DNA of 28,360 nt from JANMEX01 sp043744175. Its GTDB lineage: Bacteria > Pseudomonadota > Alphaproteobacteria > Rhizobiales > Rhizobiaceae. The DNA is taken from the NCBI GenBank assembly GCA_043744175.1, contig JAYTVD010000053.1, positions 1-28,360 of the forward strand. The letters are read 5' to 3'. Below are positions 15,857 to 24,541 of the stretch, one piece after another. The stretch's first letter is position 1, and each line of letters starts with the position of its first letter. The notes below the pieces were generated by a model, which made no database searches, was not told the origin of the DNA, and saw only the letters and a program-made list of their open reading frames with translations. A program made the translations under genes and the position numbers.

Positions 15857-16618
15857 ATGCAGCCAGCCATCTATCCAAGTCTCAAAAACAAAGTTGTCTA
15901 TGTCACGGGCGGCGCTGGCGGCATTGGCGAAGCCATATCAACGGGCTTTGCCGCGCAAGGTGCCAACGTTGGCATTTTGGATATTGACGAAAGCGCGGCC
16001 AAAGCCCTTGAGGCAAGGCTCTTGGCATCGGGTCAAAAGGCCAGCGCCGTCACCTGCGACCTGCGCGACATCGCCTCGCTTAAATCCGCGCTCGGCACGC
16101 TGAAATCCACACTCGGCGCTGCCGATATTCTGGTCAACAACGCCGCGCATGACCAACGCCACGCGTGGCAAGACATGACACCGGACTATTGGGACGAACG
16201 CATGGCGGTTAACTTGCGCCATATGTTCTTCGCCATCCAAGCCGTCGCGCCGGATATGATTGCCAAAAATGCCGGCTCCATCATCAATTTTTCCTCCACG
16301 TCGTGGAAGTTAAAAATGGGAACCCTGCCCGCCTATACCACGGCAAAGGCCGCCATCCACGGCCTTACGCGCTCGTTTATGATGGAGCTTGGCCGCAATA
16401 ATATCCGTGTCAACACGGTCTATCCCGGCTGGACCATGACCAAGCGCCAGAAGGAACTGTGGTTTAACGAAGACAGTCAAAAAATGCTCGATGAAGTGCA
16501 AGCCTTGCGCGGCCTGGTGCAGCCGGAGGACGTTGCTAACATGGTGCTGTTCCTTGGCGCGGATGACAGTCGCTTTTGCTCGGGCCAAGAATTCACCGTC
16601 GATGGCGGCTGGATCTAA
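15857..16618 (+). CDS. SDR-family sugar dehydrogenase (D-xylose 1-dehydrogenase-like)
   Basis: NAD(P)-dependent short-chain dehydrogenase of 253 residues. The cofactor motif GGAGGIG is at 18-24, NNA at 94-96 and the catalytic triad is Ser147, Tyr160 and Lys164. Several segments recall Caulobacter XylB (D-xylose 1-dehydrogenase): AIYPSLK at the start, YWDERMAVNLRHM, the SW after the catalytic Ser, and TKRQ near 195. Oxidation of an aldose to its lactone is therefore the best guess, but galactose or arabinose are equally possible. The ATG at 15857 fits the family N-terminus; a GTG at 15821 is possible. It is divergent from dppA and has no sugar-pathway neighbours in the window. Confidence 0.85.
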   Translation: MQPAIYPSLKNKVVYVTGGAGGIGEAISTGFAAQGANVGILDIDESAAKALEARLLASGQKASAVTCDLRDIASLKSALGTLKSTLGAADILVNNAAHDQRHAWQDMTPDYWDERMAVNLRHMFFAIQAVAPDMIAKNAGSIINFSSTSWKLKMGTLPAYTTAKAAIHGLTRSFMMELGRNNIRVNTVYPGWTMTKRQKELWFNEDSQKMLDEVQALRGLVQPEDVANMVLFLGADDSRFCSGQEFTVDGGWI

Positions 16619-16651
16619 CTGACGCAGTTTCAAAAATCTGCTTGACCATTC

Positions 16652-16682
16652 AATCAATCATATTCATATATTCATATTGATT
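16652..16682. promoter_or_regulatory. AT-rich repeat element, candidate BigR operator
   Basis: Outer 7-base inverted repeat AATCAAT (16652-16658) and ATTGATT (16676-16682) enclose two direct copies of ATTCATAT. It lies about 170 bases upstream of the first YeeE-like gene. BigR regulators are known to bind AT-rich palindromic elements in front of operons of this gene content; the link to this regulator is inferred. Confidence 0.5.
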
Positions 16683-16853
16683 GCTATGCCAACGCACTTT
16701 TTGCGTCGCGTCGGGCGTTGAGAGACTATTTGCATCGGCAAATATCAAAAGCGGGATTCGATTACCTTGGCTATGCGCCGCCAATTTGCACTTGTTGCAT
16801 TAAGCCCAGCCTATAAGAAGGCGGGACTACTTAAGTACGCGCAAGGTTCAAAC

Positions 16854-17282
16854 ATGGTAACGCAATTCACCCCCCTTTTGTCGCTGGTTGGTGGCATACT
16901 TATCGGCGTCTCCGCCGTTCTTTTAATGTGGCTCAATGGCCGTATCGCCGGAATGACCGGCATTTTGGCTGGCATACTGCCACCCTTTGAAAGCGACTGG
17001 CTATGGCGCGCCGCTTTCACACTCGGCGCAATTGTCTCGCCGCTGATTTGGATAGCGCTTGGTAACACCATCGAATTTGGTATTCCCGTCTCGACCAAAA
17101 CGTTGCTAATTGGCGGATTGATCGTCGGCGTCGGCGTCACCTATGGCGGCGGCTGTACTTCGGGTCACGGAGTATGCGGCATGGCCCGCCTATCGCCGCG
17201 CTCCATCGTCGCCACCATCACATTCATGATCGTCACGTTCGTGACCGTCTACATCATGCGCCATGTAGGAGTTCAATCATGA
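16854..17282 (+). CDS. YeeE/YedE-family half-transporter (PmpA-like)
   Basis: Membrane protein of 142 residues with about four hydrophobic segments, equivalent to one half of the YeeE/TsuA sulfur-compound channel. The conserved block YGGGCTSGHGVCG carries Cys101 and Cys108, which in this family pass thiosulfate or persulfide sulfur across the membrane. The ATG at 16854 has AAGG seven bases upstream; the frame beginning at 16767 has no such site. It overlaps the next gene by four bases (ATGA), and the two together probably make one complete transporter. This arrangement is known from BigR-controlled operons. Confidence 0.9.
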   Translation: MVTQFTPLLSLVGGILIGVSAVLLMWLNGRIAGMTGILAGILPPFESDWLWRAAFTLGAIVSPLIWIALGNTIEFGIPVSTKTLLIGGLIVGVGVTYGGGCTSGHGVCGMARLSPRSIVATITFMIVTFVTVYIMRHVGVQS

Positions 17283-17713
17283 AGAACCTCACCGCACTTT
17301 TTGCAGGTCTGGTATTTGGCCTCGGCATTGCCCTTTCCGGCATGGCCAATCCATCCAAAGTCATCAACTTTTTCGATCCGTTCGGCACATTTGATCCAAG
17401 CCTTCTCGTCGTCATGGTCAGCGCACTTGTCACCACTTTCATCGGCTACCGCCTCGTATTTGGCATGAATGCCAAGCCACTCTACGAGCCAAAATTTTCC
17501 TTGCCCACCAAGCGCACCATTGATGCCTCCCTCATTGGCGGCTCCATCGTGTTTGGCGTTGGTTGGGGTATATCCGGCTTTTGCCCCGGCGGCGCTATAC
17601 CGGCGATCGGCTTTGGCGGCACAGGAACACTGGCCTTTGTCGGCTCCATGCTGGTCGGCCTCATGCTCGGCCGCGCCATGAAACATGGCCAAAACGTTTT
17701 CGCTAAACCCTAA
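17279..17713 (+). CDS. YeeE/YedE-family half-transporter (PmpB-like)
   Basis: Second half of the sulfur-compound transporter, 144 residues with four hydrophobic segments. The N-terminal segment FGLGIALSGMANPSKV and the block GISGFCPGGAIPAIGFG with Cys102 are the family signatures. The start at 17279 overlaps the stop of the first half gene. The DUF442 gene follows after 20 bases, so all three are likely one operon. Confidence 0.9.
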   Translation: MKNLTALFAGLVFGLGIALSGMANPSKVINFFDPFGTFDPSLLVVMVSALVTTFIGYRLVFGMNAKPLYEPKFSLPTKRTIDASLIGGSIVFGVGWGISGFCPGGAIPAIGFGGTGTLAFVGSMLVGLMLGRAMKHGQNVFAKP

Positions 17714-17733
17714 ACCATCATCAGAGGACTGTT

Positions 17734-18063
17734 ATGAAGACCACAAAAATTAGCAATGATTTCCATGTTACCGGCCAAGTCGAACTGGCTAACATCCCCG
17801 AAATCACCGCCGCGGGCTTCACGACAGTCATCTGCAACCGTCCGGATAATGAAGGCTGGGGCCAGACAAACCATGATGTGGTGAAGGCGGCGGCTGAAAA
17901 AGCCGGACTATCGTTTCACTACATTCCTGTCGGCGGCGGCCTCACCCATGAAATGGTCCATCAAATGAAAGCCGCCATCACTTCATCAAAGGGCATGGTG
18001 CTTGGCTATTGCAAATCGGGAATGCGCGCCGCGAATTTGTATCAGGCGGCTTTGCAGCACTAG
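17734..18063 (+). CDS. DUF442 / BLH phosphatase-like domain protein
   Basis: A 109-residue protein of the DUF442 (TIGR01244) family, which has a protein-tyrosine-phosphatase-like fold. The loop YCKSGMRA holds Cys93 and Arg98 in a Cys-x4-Arg arrangement. In Agrobacterium and Xylella the same domain is fused to a persulfide dioxygenase (ETHE1-like) domain as BLH; here only the DUF442 part exists, and no dioxygenase gene is seen nearby. A rhodanese-like sulfur-transfer role is plausible but inferred. It is third in the sulfur operon and convergent with the regulator gene, whose stop is four bases away. Confidence 0.85.
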   Translation: MKTTKISNDFHVTGQVELANIPEITAAGFTTVICNRPDNEGWGQTNHDVVKAAAEKAGLSFHYIPVGGGLTHEMVHQMKAAITSSKGMVLGYCKSGMRAANLYQAALQH

Positions 18064-18067
18064 GCGC

Positions 18068-18385
18068 TTATATTTTGCAGTATAGCCCATACAGATTGCT
18101 GACGACGGACGAAACCCGCTCGTCGGCAATCGAATAATAAATCATCCGGCCATCGCGCCGTGTTTTCACTAAACGCTCAATGCGTAGCCGAGCCAATTGC
18201 TGGCTGAGCGAGGCCTGCGGAATTTGTAGCTTTTCTTCCAATTGAGATACACTGGATTCGCCGCTCGACAGCAGACACAAGATCATCAGCCTCGTTTCGT
18301 TGGAAAGCGATTTCATCAGTTCGCTTGCCGCCTTGGCTTGTGCGAACATGGCAGCGGGATCGGTAATTGTCGTGGCGTCGCTCAT
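18068..18385 (-). CDS. BigR/SqrR-like ArsR-family persulfide sensor
   Basis: Winged-helix repressor of 105 residues. Cys37 (in LMILCLLSSGE) and Cys103 (in LYGLYCKI) are at the two positions that form the sensing disulfide or polysulfide bridge in BigR, SqrR and YgaV. The recognition helix is in QASLSQQLARLRIERLV. It is the likely regulator of the sulfur operon it faces tail to tail. A GAGG ribosome site precedes the ATG. Unlike the Agrobacterium and Xylella operons, the regulator gene is not first in the operon but convergent. Confidence 0.88.
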   Translation of the reverse strand: MSDATTITDPAAMFAQAKAASELMKSLSNETRLMILCLLSSGESSVSQLEEKLQIPQASLSQQLARLRIERLVKTRRDGRMIYYSIADERVSSVVSNLYGLYCKI

Positions 18386-18437
18386 GCAAACCTCAAATCA
18401 GTTGCGGTACTATAGCGCAAACCACGACAACGCCAAC

Positions 18438-19559
<1,122 letters not shown>

Positions 19560-19660
19560 TTGTTTCATTCCAATATCAAACCCACAAGCAACTAACTGGT
19601 CACTTGGCAAACCTCATGCAAGCCCGATAACATGGTGACATGAAATATTAAAAGGCCAAC

Positions 19661-20224
19661 ATGTCGCAAGATCAGAGCGAGCCGGAGAAAATTAATCCAA
19701 TCCGCGAAACTTCGCCGGAAGCCATAAGGCTCGCCAAGACGCTCATCCGCACGGCCACCTTTGGCGCCTTGGCAGTGCTTGACCCGGCGACCGGATTTCC
19801 ACTTGCCAGTCGTGTCGCCGTGGCAACCGATAGCGCTGGCGCACCGATCATCTTAATCTCCAGCCTGTCCACACATTCAAAAGCGCTGCAAGCCGATAAT
19901 CGCTGCTCGCTACTGTTGGGCGAACCCGGCAAGGGCGATCCGGTCGCCCATCCCCGCATCACCGTGATATGTAAAGCGCAATGGCTGAACCACAGCGACC
20001 CCGAAACCAGCCAAATTCAAGATCGCTATCTGCGGCGCCAGCCCAAAGCTAATCTCTACGTCGGCTTTGGAGACTTCTCATTTGTGCGCCTCCAACCATT
20101 AGGTGCCAACCTCAATGGCGGCTTCGGCAAGGCATTTGTTCTTAACGCGGATGACCTGCTCACATCTCCAAGCGCGAATCATCACGAGAAAACTCTAATT
20201 AGCGAAATCAACCGTGGTCATTAG
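19661..20224 (+). CDS. HugZ-like PNPOx-fold protein, N-terminal part before an amber codon
   Basis: A protein of 187 residues with the split-barrel fold of pyridoxamine-phosphate-oxidase relatives, resembling haem-degrading HugZ proteins and other FMN-binding members. Typical blocks are TATFGALAVLDPATGFP, ISSLSTHSKALQAD and RCSLLLGEPGKGDP. It ends with the beginning of a DUF2470 domain (LISEINRGH) at a TAG, and the rest of that domain continues in the same frame directly after the stop. The full-length gene would span 19661-20410, about 249 residues. The truncated product might still bind flavin or haem. It is divergent from mrp. Confidence 0.8.
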   Translation: MSQDQSEPEKINPIRETSPEAIRLAKTLIRTATFGALAVLDPATGFPLASRVAVATDSAGAPIILISSLSTHSKALQADNRCSLLLGEPGKGDPVAHPRITVICKAQWLNHSDPETSQIQDRYLRRQPKANLYVGFGDFSFVRLQPLGANLNGGFGKAFVLNADDLLTSPSANHHEKTLISEINRGH

Positions 20225-20410
20225 TCGTTGGTGACATCAATCGGCAAACGGGAATTTCCGGCAGAAAGAGCCAAATGGACCGTCGTGGGTATCGATAAGG
20301 AAGGTCTCGATTTAATGGCCCGTGAGGCCTCAATTCGGCTATGGTTTGACGACAAAAACCTCGAAAAGGCATTGCTAATCAAGCAGATTCAATGGCTTAG
20401 CAGTCGCTAA
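20225..20410 (+). pseudogene. C-terminal DUF2470 remnant of the HugZ-like gene
   Basis: These 61 codons are in frame with the preceding gene and separated from it only by the TAG at 20222-20224. They read like the end of the DUF2470 domain: KWTVVGIDKEGLDLM, then IRLWFDDKNLEKALLIKQI and WLSSR. No ribosome site or good start of its own was found. It is a broken tail unless the amber codon is read through. Confidence 0.8.
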
Positions 20411-20425
20411 TAATTTGTCAATAAT

Positions 20426-20466
20426 TAGTGGACACTCTGTTCACACCACTATCGGGTTTTTTACAA
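20426..20466 (+). terminator. Weak terminator after the HugZ-like gene
   Basis: TAGTGG (20426-20431) pairs with CCACTA (20446-20451) around a 14-base loop, and six T follow at 20457-20462. The stem is short, so termination may be partial. The rest of the gap to 20568 is AT-rich and probably holds the promoter of the next gene. Confidence 0.4.
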
Positions 20467-20568
20467 ATATTAGCTTTTCATTCGTAATTGCATCGTTACA
20501 GTATGTTTCATATTGGGAATGGATAGTTTCCACGTTAATTAATTTGGGGTAGGACGGAAGGGCAAACG

Positions 20569-20865
20569 ATGTCGCCAGAAGAAGTGTCTCTCAAAACTGG
20601 CCCTGCGGTAAAACTGCTTGGTGCACTGGCGAATGAAAAACGTTTGATGATTATGAGCTACCTCTTCGAGGGCGAAAAATCAGTCAACACTTTGGCCGCC
20701 CAAGTTAAGCTGAGCCAGTCAGCGCTGTCACAACATTTAGCCAAATTGCGAGCCCTAGGGCTGGTGCAAACCAGACGCGATGGCCAGACAATTTATTACA
20801 AATCGCAGTCCAAAGAAGCGATGGCTGTCGTGGATTCCCTCTTTTCAGTTCCGACCGCGGCTTAA
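20569..20865 (+). CDS. NolR-like ArsR-family regulator
   Basis: Winged-helix regulator of 98 residues. The segments LLGALANEKRLMIM, KLSQSALSQHLAKLRALGLV and TRRDGQTIYY closely recall rhizobial NolR, which represses nodulation, conjugation and growth genes. It has no Cys and no metal-binding motif, so it is not a metal or persulfide sensor like the other ArsR protein in this window; what it senses is unknown. The protein lacks the longer N- and C-terminal tails of NolR. It precedes the RNA methyltransferase gene by 49 bases and may be co-transcribed with it. Confidence 0.85.
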   Translation: MSPEEVSLKTGPAVKLLGALANEKRLMIMSYLFEGEKSVNTLAAQVKLSQSALSQHLAKLRALGLVQTRRDGQTIYYKSQSKEAMAVVDSLFSVPTAA

Positions 20866-20914
20866 ATAACCACGCTGAGATAGGAATATTGAGCATTTGG
20901 CGATACAAAGTCGA

Positions 20915-21718
20915 ATGCTTATTTCCATAGACAATCCGTCAGATTCCCGTCTCCATGCCTATCGCGATATTCGCGAGAGGGACATGGTTGGCCGTGAGGG
21001 TCGCTTTATCGCCGAAGGCAAAGTCGTCATTTCAGTGCTTTTGAACGCACAGCGCTTTGAGACTGAATCCATTTTGGTGTCCGAAAACCGGCTTGCAGGC
21101 ATATCAGCATTGCTTGAGGGCGCACCAGCAACCCTGCCCGTCTATGTCGCCAGCGAAGATGTGCTCAGCCAGATTGCTGGCTTCCACGTCCATCGCGGCG
21201 TTCTGGCGATTGGTAAGGCACGAGCACAGCCCGCGCTCGACAGCTTCGTCGGTACGCTGGGCCCGGATGCTCTTGTTGTTGTGCTGTCAGATATTTCCAA
21301 CCACGACAATGTCGGCTCCATCTTCCGCAATGCCGCTGCTTTCGAAGCAGACGCAGTCATATTGGATGAGACATGTTGCGATCCACTCTATCGCAAGTCT
21401 GTGCGTGTATCCGTTGGGGCGGCGCTCAAAGTGCCATTCTTTCGCGGTGGTGCACTCAGCGCCATCCTGGCAGCGCTGGAAAGCCAAGGCTTTGGCGTGG
21501 CGGCCCTATCACCTCAGGGACAAAAGCCGGTCTCCAGCATGAAGTTTGGTGGTCGCCGCGCATTGTTGCTCGGCAGCGAGGGACACGGCCTTCCCGTCTC
21601 GATTATGCAGCGGCTCGAAACATGGGCCATCCCCATGTCATCCACTTTTGATAGTTTGAATGTCGCCACGGCATCGGGCATCGCCCTGTTTCATGCCAGC
21701 AAGTTCGGCAAAAGTTAG
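20915..21718 (+). CDS. TrmH/SpoU-family RNA 2'-O-methyltransferase
   Basis: Transfers a methyl group from S-adenosylmethionine to a ribose 2'-OH in tRNA or rRNA, 267 residues. The three SpoU motifs are present: NVGSIFRNAAAF with the catalytic Arg, LLLGSEGHGLP and LNVATASGIALF, which form the knotted binding site. An N-terminal substrate-binding domain of about 110 residues precedes it. The ATG at 20915 is chosen; a TTG at 20897 is possible. The target position cannot be told from sequence. Its stop codon overlaps the stop of the convergent coiled-coil gene. Confidence 0.92.
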   Translation: MLISIDNPSDSRLHAYRDIRERDMVGREGRFIAEGKVVISVLLNAQRFETESILVSENRLAGISALLEGAPATLPVYVASEDVLSQIAGFHVHRGVLAIGKARAQPALDSFVGTLGPDALVVVLSDISNHDNVGSIFRNAAAFEADAVILDETCCDPLYRKSVRVSVGAALKVPFFRGGALSAILAALESQGFGVAALSPQGQKPVSSMKFGGRRALLLGSEGHGLPVSIMQRLETWAIPMSSTFDSLNVATASGIALFHASKFGKS

Positions 21719-22965
21719 TTCCGGCGGGCCGCCTGCTGCAAGGCCTTGATGCGATTAGCAAGGCTCACCGGCACATCACCGTCTGCGTCACTTGCCGCTT
21801 GAACATTGGCAGCTTTGGCTTCCAGCAGCGCCGGAATGGGCGAGGCCTTGCCCTCAATCTCGGCAGACATAGCCACGAATTTCGCCGTTATGTCATGCAT
21901 TTGTTCGCGCAGCGCTGGTTCCGAGAGTTTGGTATCGGAAGTGCCATTCAAATTGGCCGCAATCAGCGCGAGCTGCCGCTCCAGCGCCTTCTTATCGGAT
22001 GTAAGCTGCACCACTTGCGCGGCGAGCTGCGCACGCTCTTCTTCGTTTTTCTTCATGGTTTTCTCAATCCCGCCAATGTTGGCAATCGTCGCCATTTTGC
22101 CAACGCGCTCAGACAGTCCTGAATTCTGATTTTCAAGGCTCGCCCGCTGCCGCTCAGTGACGTTCAGCTTTTTCTCGAAATCAGTACGTTCAGCCGCCAA
22201 TTGCTTCGAGCTATCACGGAAGCGCACCAATTCGCGTTCACGCCGTTCCAGCTTTTCTTCGCGGTCCGTCAATTGCGCCACTAAACGATCGTGCTTTTTC
22301 TCTAAGTCAGCAATTTTGCGCCGGTCAGCCCGTGCGGCCTCTTGCGCGGAGCGAAGCTCATTAGCAGTCGAGCGCAGCTTTTGCTCAACCGTGTGCCGCA
22401 CCTGCCGAATTTCAGTCACCTGCCCAGCAAGTTGCTCTTTGGCGGTAGATTGCGCGGCCAACTCAATGCGCCTGCTATCCGCTTCGATGGTCAGATTGCG
22501 AATTGCATGTTCACGCTCTTCCACATCACGCAGCCGCGCTTCTATCAACAATTCCAGTTCGGAACGTTTGGTCTCCAGCGTTGCCACTTCAATGGCCCGC
22601 TGCTGCAAGGTCGCATTCATATCGCCGGCTTGCGACTGCAACTCATCAATCGTCTTGTTAAGCTGCTCGCGCTCCTTGGCCATCAATGCCAGTTCTTGAT
22701 TGACCCGCGTCACCTCGATCTGCTGCGTCGTAACCTTTTCTTTGAGCGATTTTACATTGATTTCGAGCTTACGTGTCGAAAGCGCAAACTCCGCACGCTG
22801 CTGGTCCTTGTCGGCCTGCACTTCATTGAGCGTCAGCGGAACAGAGGCTTCAATGCGTTTTTTGGTCAAATGCACAGCCCGCTGCCAAATGGCAGGCGCG
22901 AACAAGAACGCCAAGAACGCGGCGGCCAAAAACCCGAGAGCAAACAAAAGAACTGACTGTACCAA
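21715..22965 (-). CDS. Membrane-anchored long coiled-coil protein
   Basis: Protein of 416 residues with one N-terminal membrane helix (about residues 4-25, rich in Leu, Ala and Phe), then a basic stretch and almost 300 residues of heptad-rich coiled coil full of Glu, Lys, Arg and Gln (about 40-340). The last 60 residues are less regular. Such proteins act as scaffolds or spacers at the inner membrane; I do not recognise a named family. The only start after an upstream in-frame stop is a TTG at 22965, preceded by GGGAA at seven bases, so a TTG start is likely. The gene ends overlapping the convergent methyltransferase stop. Confidence 0.8.
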   Translation of the reverse strand: MVQSVLLFALGFLAAAFLAFLFAPAIWQRAVHLTKKRIEASVPLTLNEVQADKDQQRAEFALSTRKLEINVKSLKEKVTTQQIEVTRVNQELALMAKEREQLNKTIDELQSQAGDMNATLQQRAIEVATLETKRSELELLIEARLRDVEEREHAIRNLTIEADSRRIELAAQSTAKEQLAGQVTEIRQVRHTVEQKLRSTANELRSAQEAARADRRKIADLEKKHDRLVAQLTDREEKLERRERELVRFRDSSKQLAAERTDFEKKLNVTERQRASLENQNSGLSERVGKMATIANIGGIEKTMKKNEEERAQLAAQVVQLTSDKKALERQLALIAANLNGTSDTKLSEPALREQMHDITAKFVAMSAEIEGKASPIPALLEAKAANVQAASDADGDVPVSLANRIKALQQAARRN

Positions 22966-23061
22966 GGCGAAATTCCCAAATGCGGCCTATTTTTGGCTGG
23001 CCTATTTTGCCACGTTACTGCGTCTATTGAAATCCCTGATTCAATTGTTGGTTATCACTGG

Positions 23062-23095
23062 CAAAAATGCCCACATATTTAGCACATGCGGGCAT
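23062..23095 (-). terminator. Rho-independent terminator of eipA
   Basis: A 10-pair stem (one G-U wobble) joins 23086-23095 to 23067-23076 around a 9-base loop, and on the minus strand five T follow. It begins 44 bases after the eipA stop codon and lies upstream of the coiled-coil gene, separating the two. Confidence 0.8.
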
Positions 23096-23138
23096 CAGAA
23101 TTTCATATTCAGCATCAACAACAAGCCATTGAACGCGC

Positions 23139-23705
23139 TTAAAATGGGTTCCAAGTTGGTTGCTGCGTTACTTTGAGGTAGCCAACATTGACGCCCAACC
23201 GTGCGCCAACACCTGTATGCACCGGCACAAGTAACACATCACCACGTTTCAACACATGAAAGCCGACACCGGCAAGAAAGTAAGCTGACCCCGAAACACC
23301 GCCAAAACGAGTTTCCATTTGCGAAACATCACCCAAATTATACACCAGCATCATGGTGCGATCACCCGAGCCGCCAAAATCCCAACCGATGGATGGACCC
23401 TGCCAATAGAGCTTATGGTCACCGGCGTTCTTGGTATAAAGCGTGCCCTCGCCATAAGTTAGCCCGCCAACAAAGGCGCCGCTGCCTTCTTGGCCTAAGA
23501 TATAGCCGTTCGGCAGGCCGTAGCTTGAGAAAATCTTTTCAATGACTGTCGCCAGACCGCCGGATGTTGACCCGAAAAAATTATTCCCGGAATCGACAAT
23601 TTCCTGCATCGTATAGCCGTTTTCAGCCCTCGCAGGCACGACCAACGTGGAAAGCGCCATAACTAGCGACAAAATGAACATGCGCAACGTGGTGATAGAC
23701 GGCAT
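23139..23705 (-). CDS. eipA: EipA-family envelope integrity protein (DUF1134)
   Basis: Periplasmic protein of 188 residues of the DUF1134 family. Residues 1-27 are a signal peptide ending ARA. The following Gly-rich segments are family hallmarks: SGNNFFGSTSGGLATVIEK, PNGYILGQEGSGAFVGGLTY and GPSIGWDFGGSGDRTM. In Brucella abortus the homologue EipA forms a small periplasmic beta-barrel needed for envelope integrity and virulence. The ATG at 23705 has GAGG upstream. It is a single-gene unit with its own terminator. Confidence 0.9.
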   Translation of the reverse strand: MPSITTLRMFILSLVMALSTLVVPARAENGYTMQEIVDSGNNFFGSTSGGLATVIEKIFSSYGLPNGYILGQEGSGAFVGGLTYGEGTLYTKNAGDHKLYWQGPSIGWDFGGSGDRTMMLVYNLGDVSQMETRFGGVSGSAYFLAGVGFHVLKRGDVLLVPVHTGVGARLGVNVGYLKVTQQPTWNPF

Positions 23706-23896
23706 AGCAACCTCAACAATTGTTCTGTGGTTTCAAGCCAGCCGATTAACGTTCCTGTCGGGCGCGCGCAAATCTAATGTCCGCTTCACTAACCCAAGTG
23801 AGAACCGACCATAGTCTCGATTCCTTGCCCTAACCTTAAAAATACAAAATGACCGTATTAGGGCGGCAGAAATCTGGGCAACTAGAAAATACTGTC

Positions 23897-24319
23897 TTAC
23901 AAAATCGCCTGAATCACCAATAAGATAAACCCAAAACAGCTAGCGACAATGCCAATCCGCTCTGACTTTAACGAGAATGCGTGGGTAACCCGCGGTTCAT
24001 TTACGCCGTCCGCATGGCGATAAAGGATAGGGACACTAGCGCCTTCGACTATCGCGGTGTCCCCATAATAATACTGAAACCCGTGTGCACTATCAGCTTT
24101 GAAATCAAGACCAAGTTGGGTTGGATAGACGAGCGCCGTAATTGGTTGGCCACTCTCATTGGTAAAGCTGATGTCAAAGCGATTTATGCCGACTTTCTCA
24201 ATGCGTGCGTTTGTTGTGTGGCACGTCACCATATCAAACAGCGCAACAGATGTGGGCACGAGCCCGGCGATGAACGCGATAAACCCAATTCGCAAAAACA
24301 AACGTTTGATAAAATCCAT
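23897..24319 (-). CDS. Small membrane protein with DUF3592-like middle part
   Basis: Protein of 140 residues with a membrane helix at each end (about 8-30 and 118-138) and a strand-rich loop between them. The middle part ends in VPILYRHADGVNEPRV, which recalls DUF3592 proteins, where a similar Y-D-P block closes a small beta domain; the match is weak. Function is unknown. The ATG at 24319 has GGGGCG upstream, which favours it over 24358. It stands alone between eipA and the divergent chpT. Confidence 0.65.
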   Translation of the reverse strand: MDFIKRLFLRIGFIAFIAGLVPTSVALFDMVTCHTTNARIEKVGINRFDISFTNESGQPITALVYPTQLGLDFKADSAHGFQYYYGDTAIVEGASVPILYRHADGVNEPRVTHAFSLKSERIGIVASCFGFILLVIQAIL

Positions 24320-24541
24320 GCTATCGCCCCAACTATTGCGTTCAACACAAGTGAACATACGGAACCATACTTAAGATAATCTGCCCCTTAGCCGCTTACC
24401 CCAAAATTATTGCAGCCACCGCAAACGCAATGTATCGACTAAATGGAAAATTTAGATGATTCGCGGCTGCAAATGGCATTATGCCGAACAAAGCCAAAAC
24501 CAACGTGAGCGATCTATCGCTCGGAACAAAAGAGCAGGCAC

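Noticed and set aside
24507..24522. Short hairpin (7-base arms GAGCGAT/ATCGCTC) before chpT
   Set aside because: Arms are short with almost no loop and no T-run follows; too weak to call a regulatory element.
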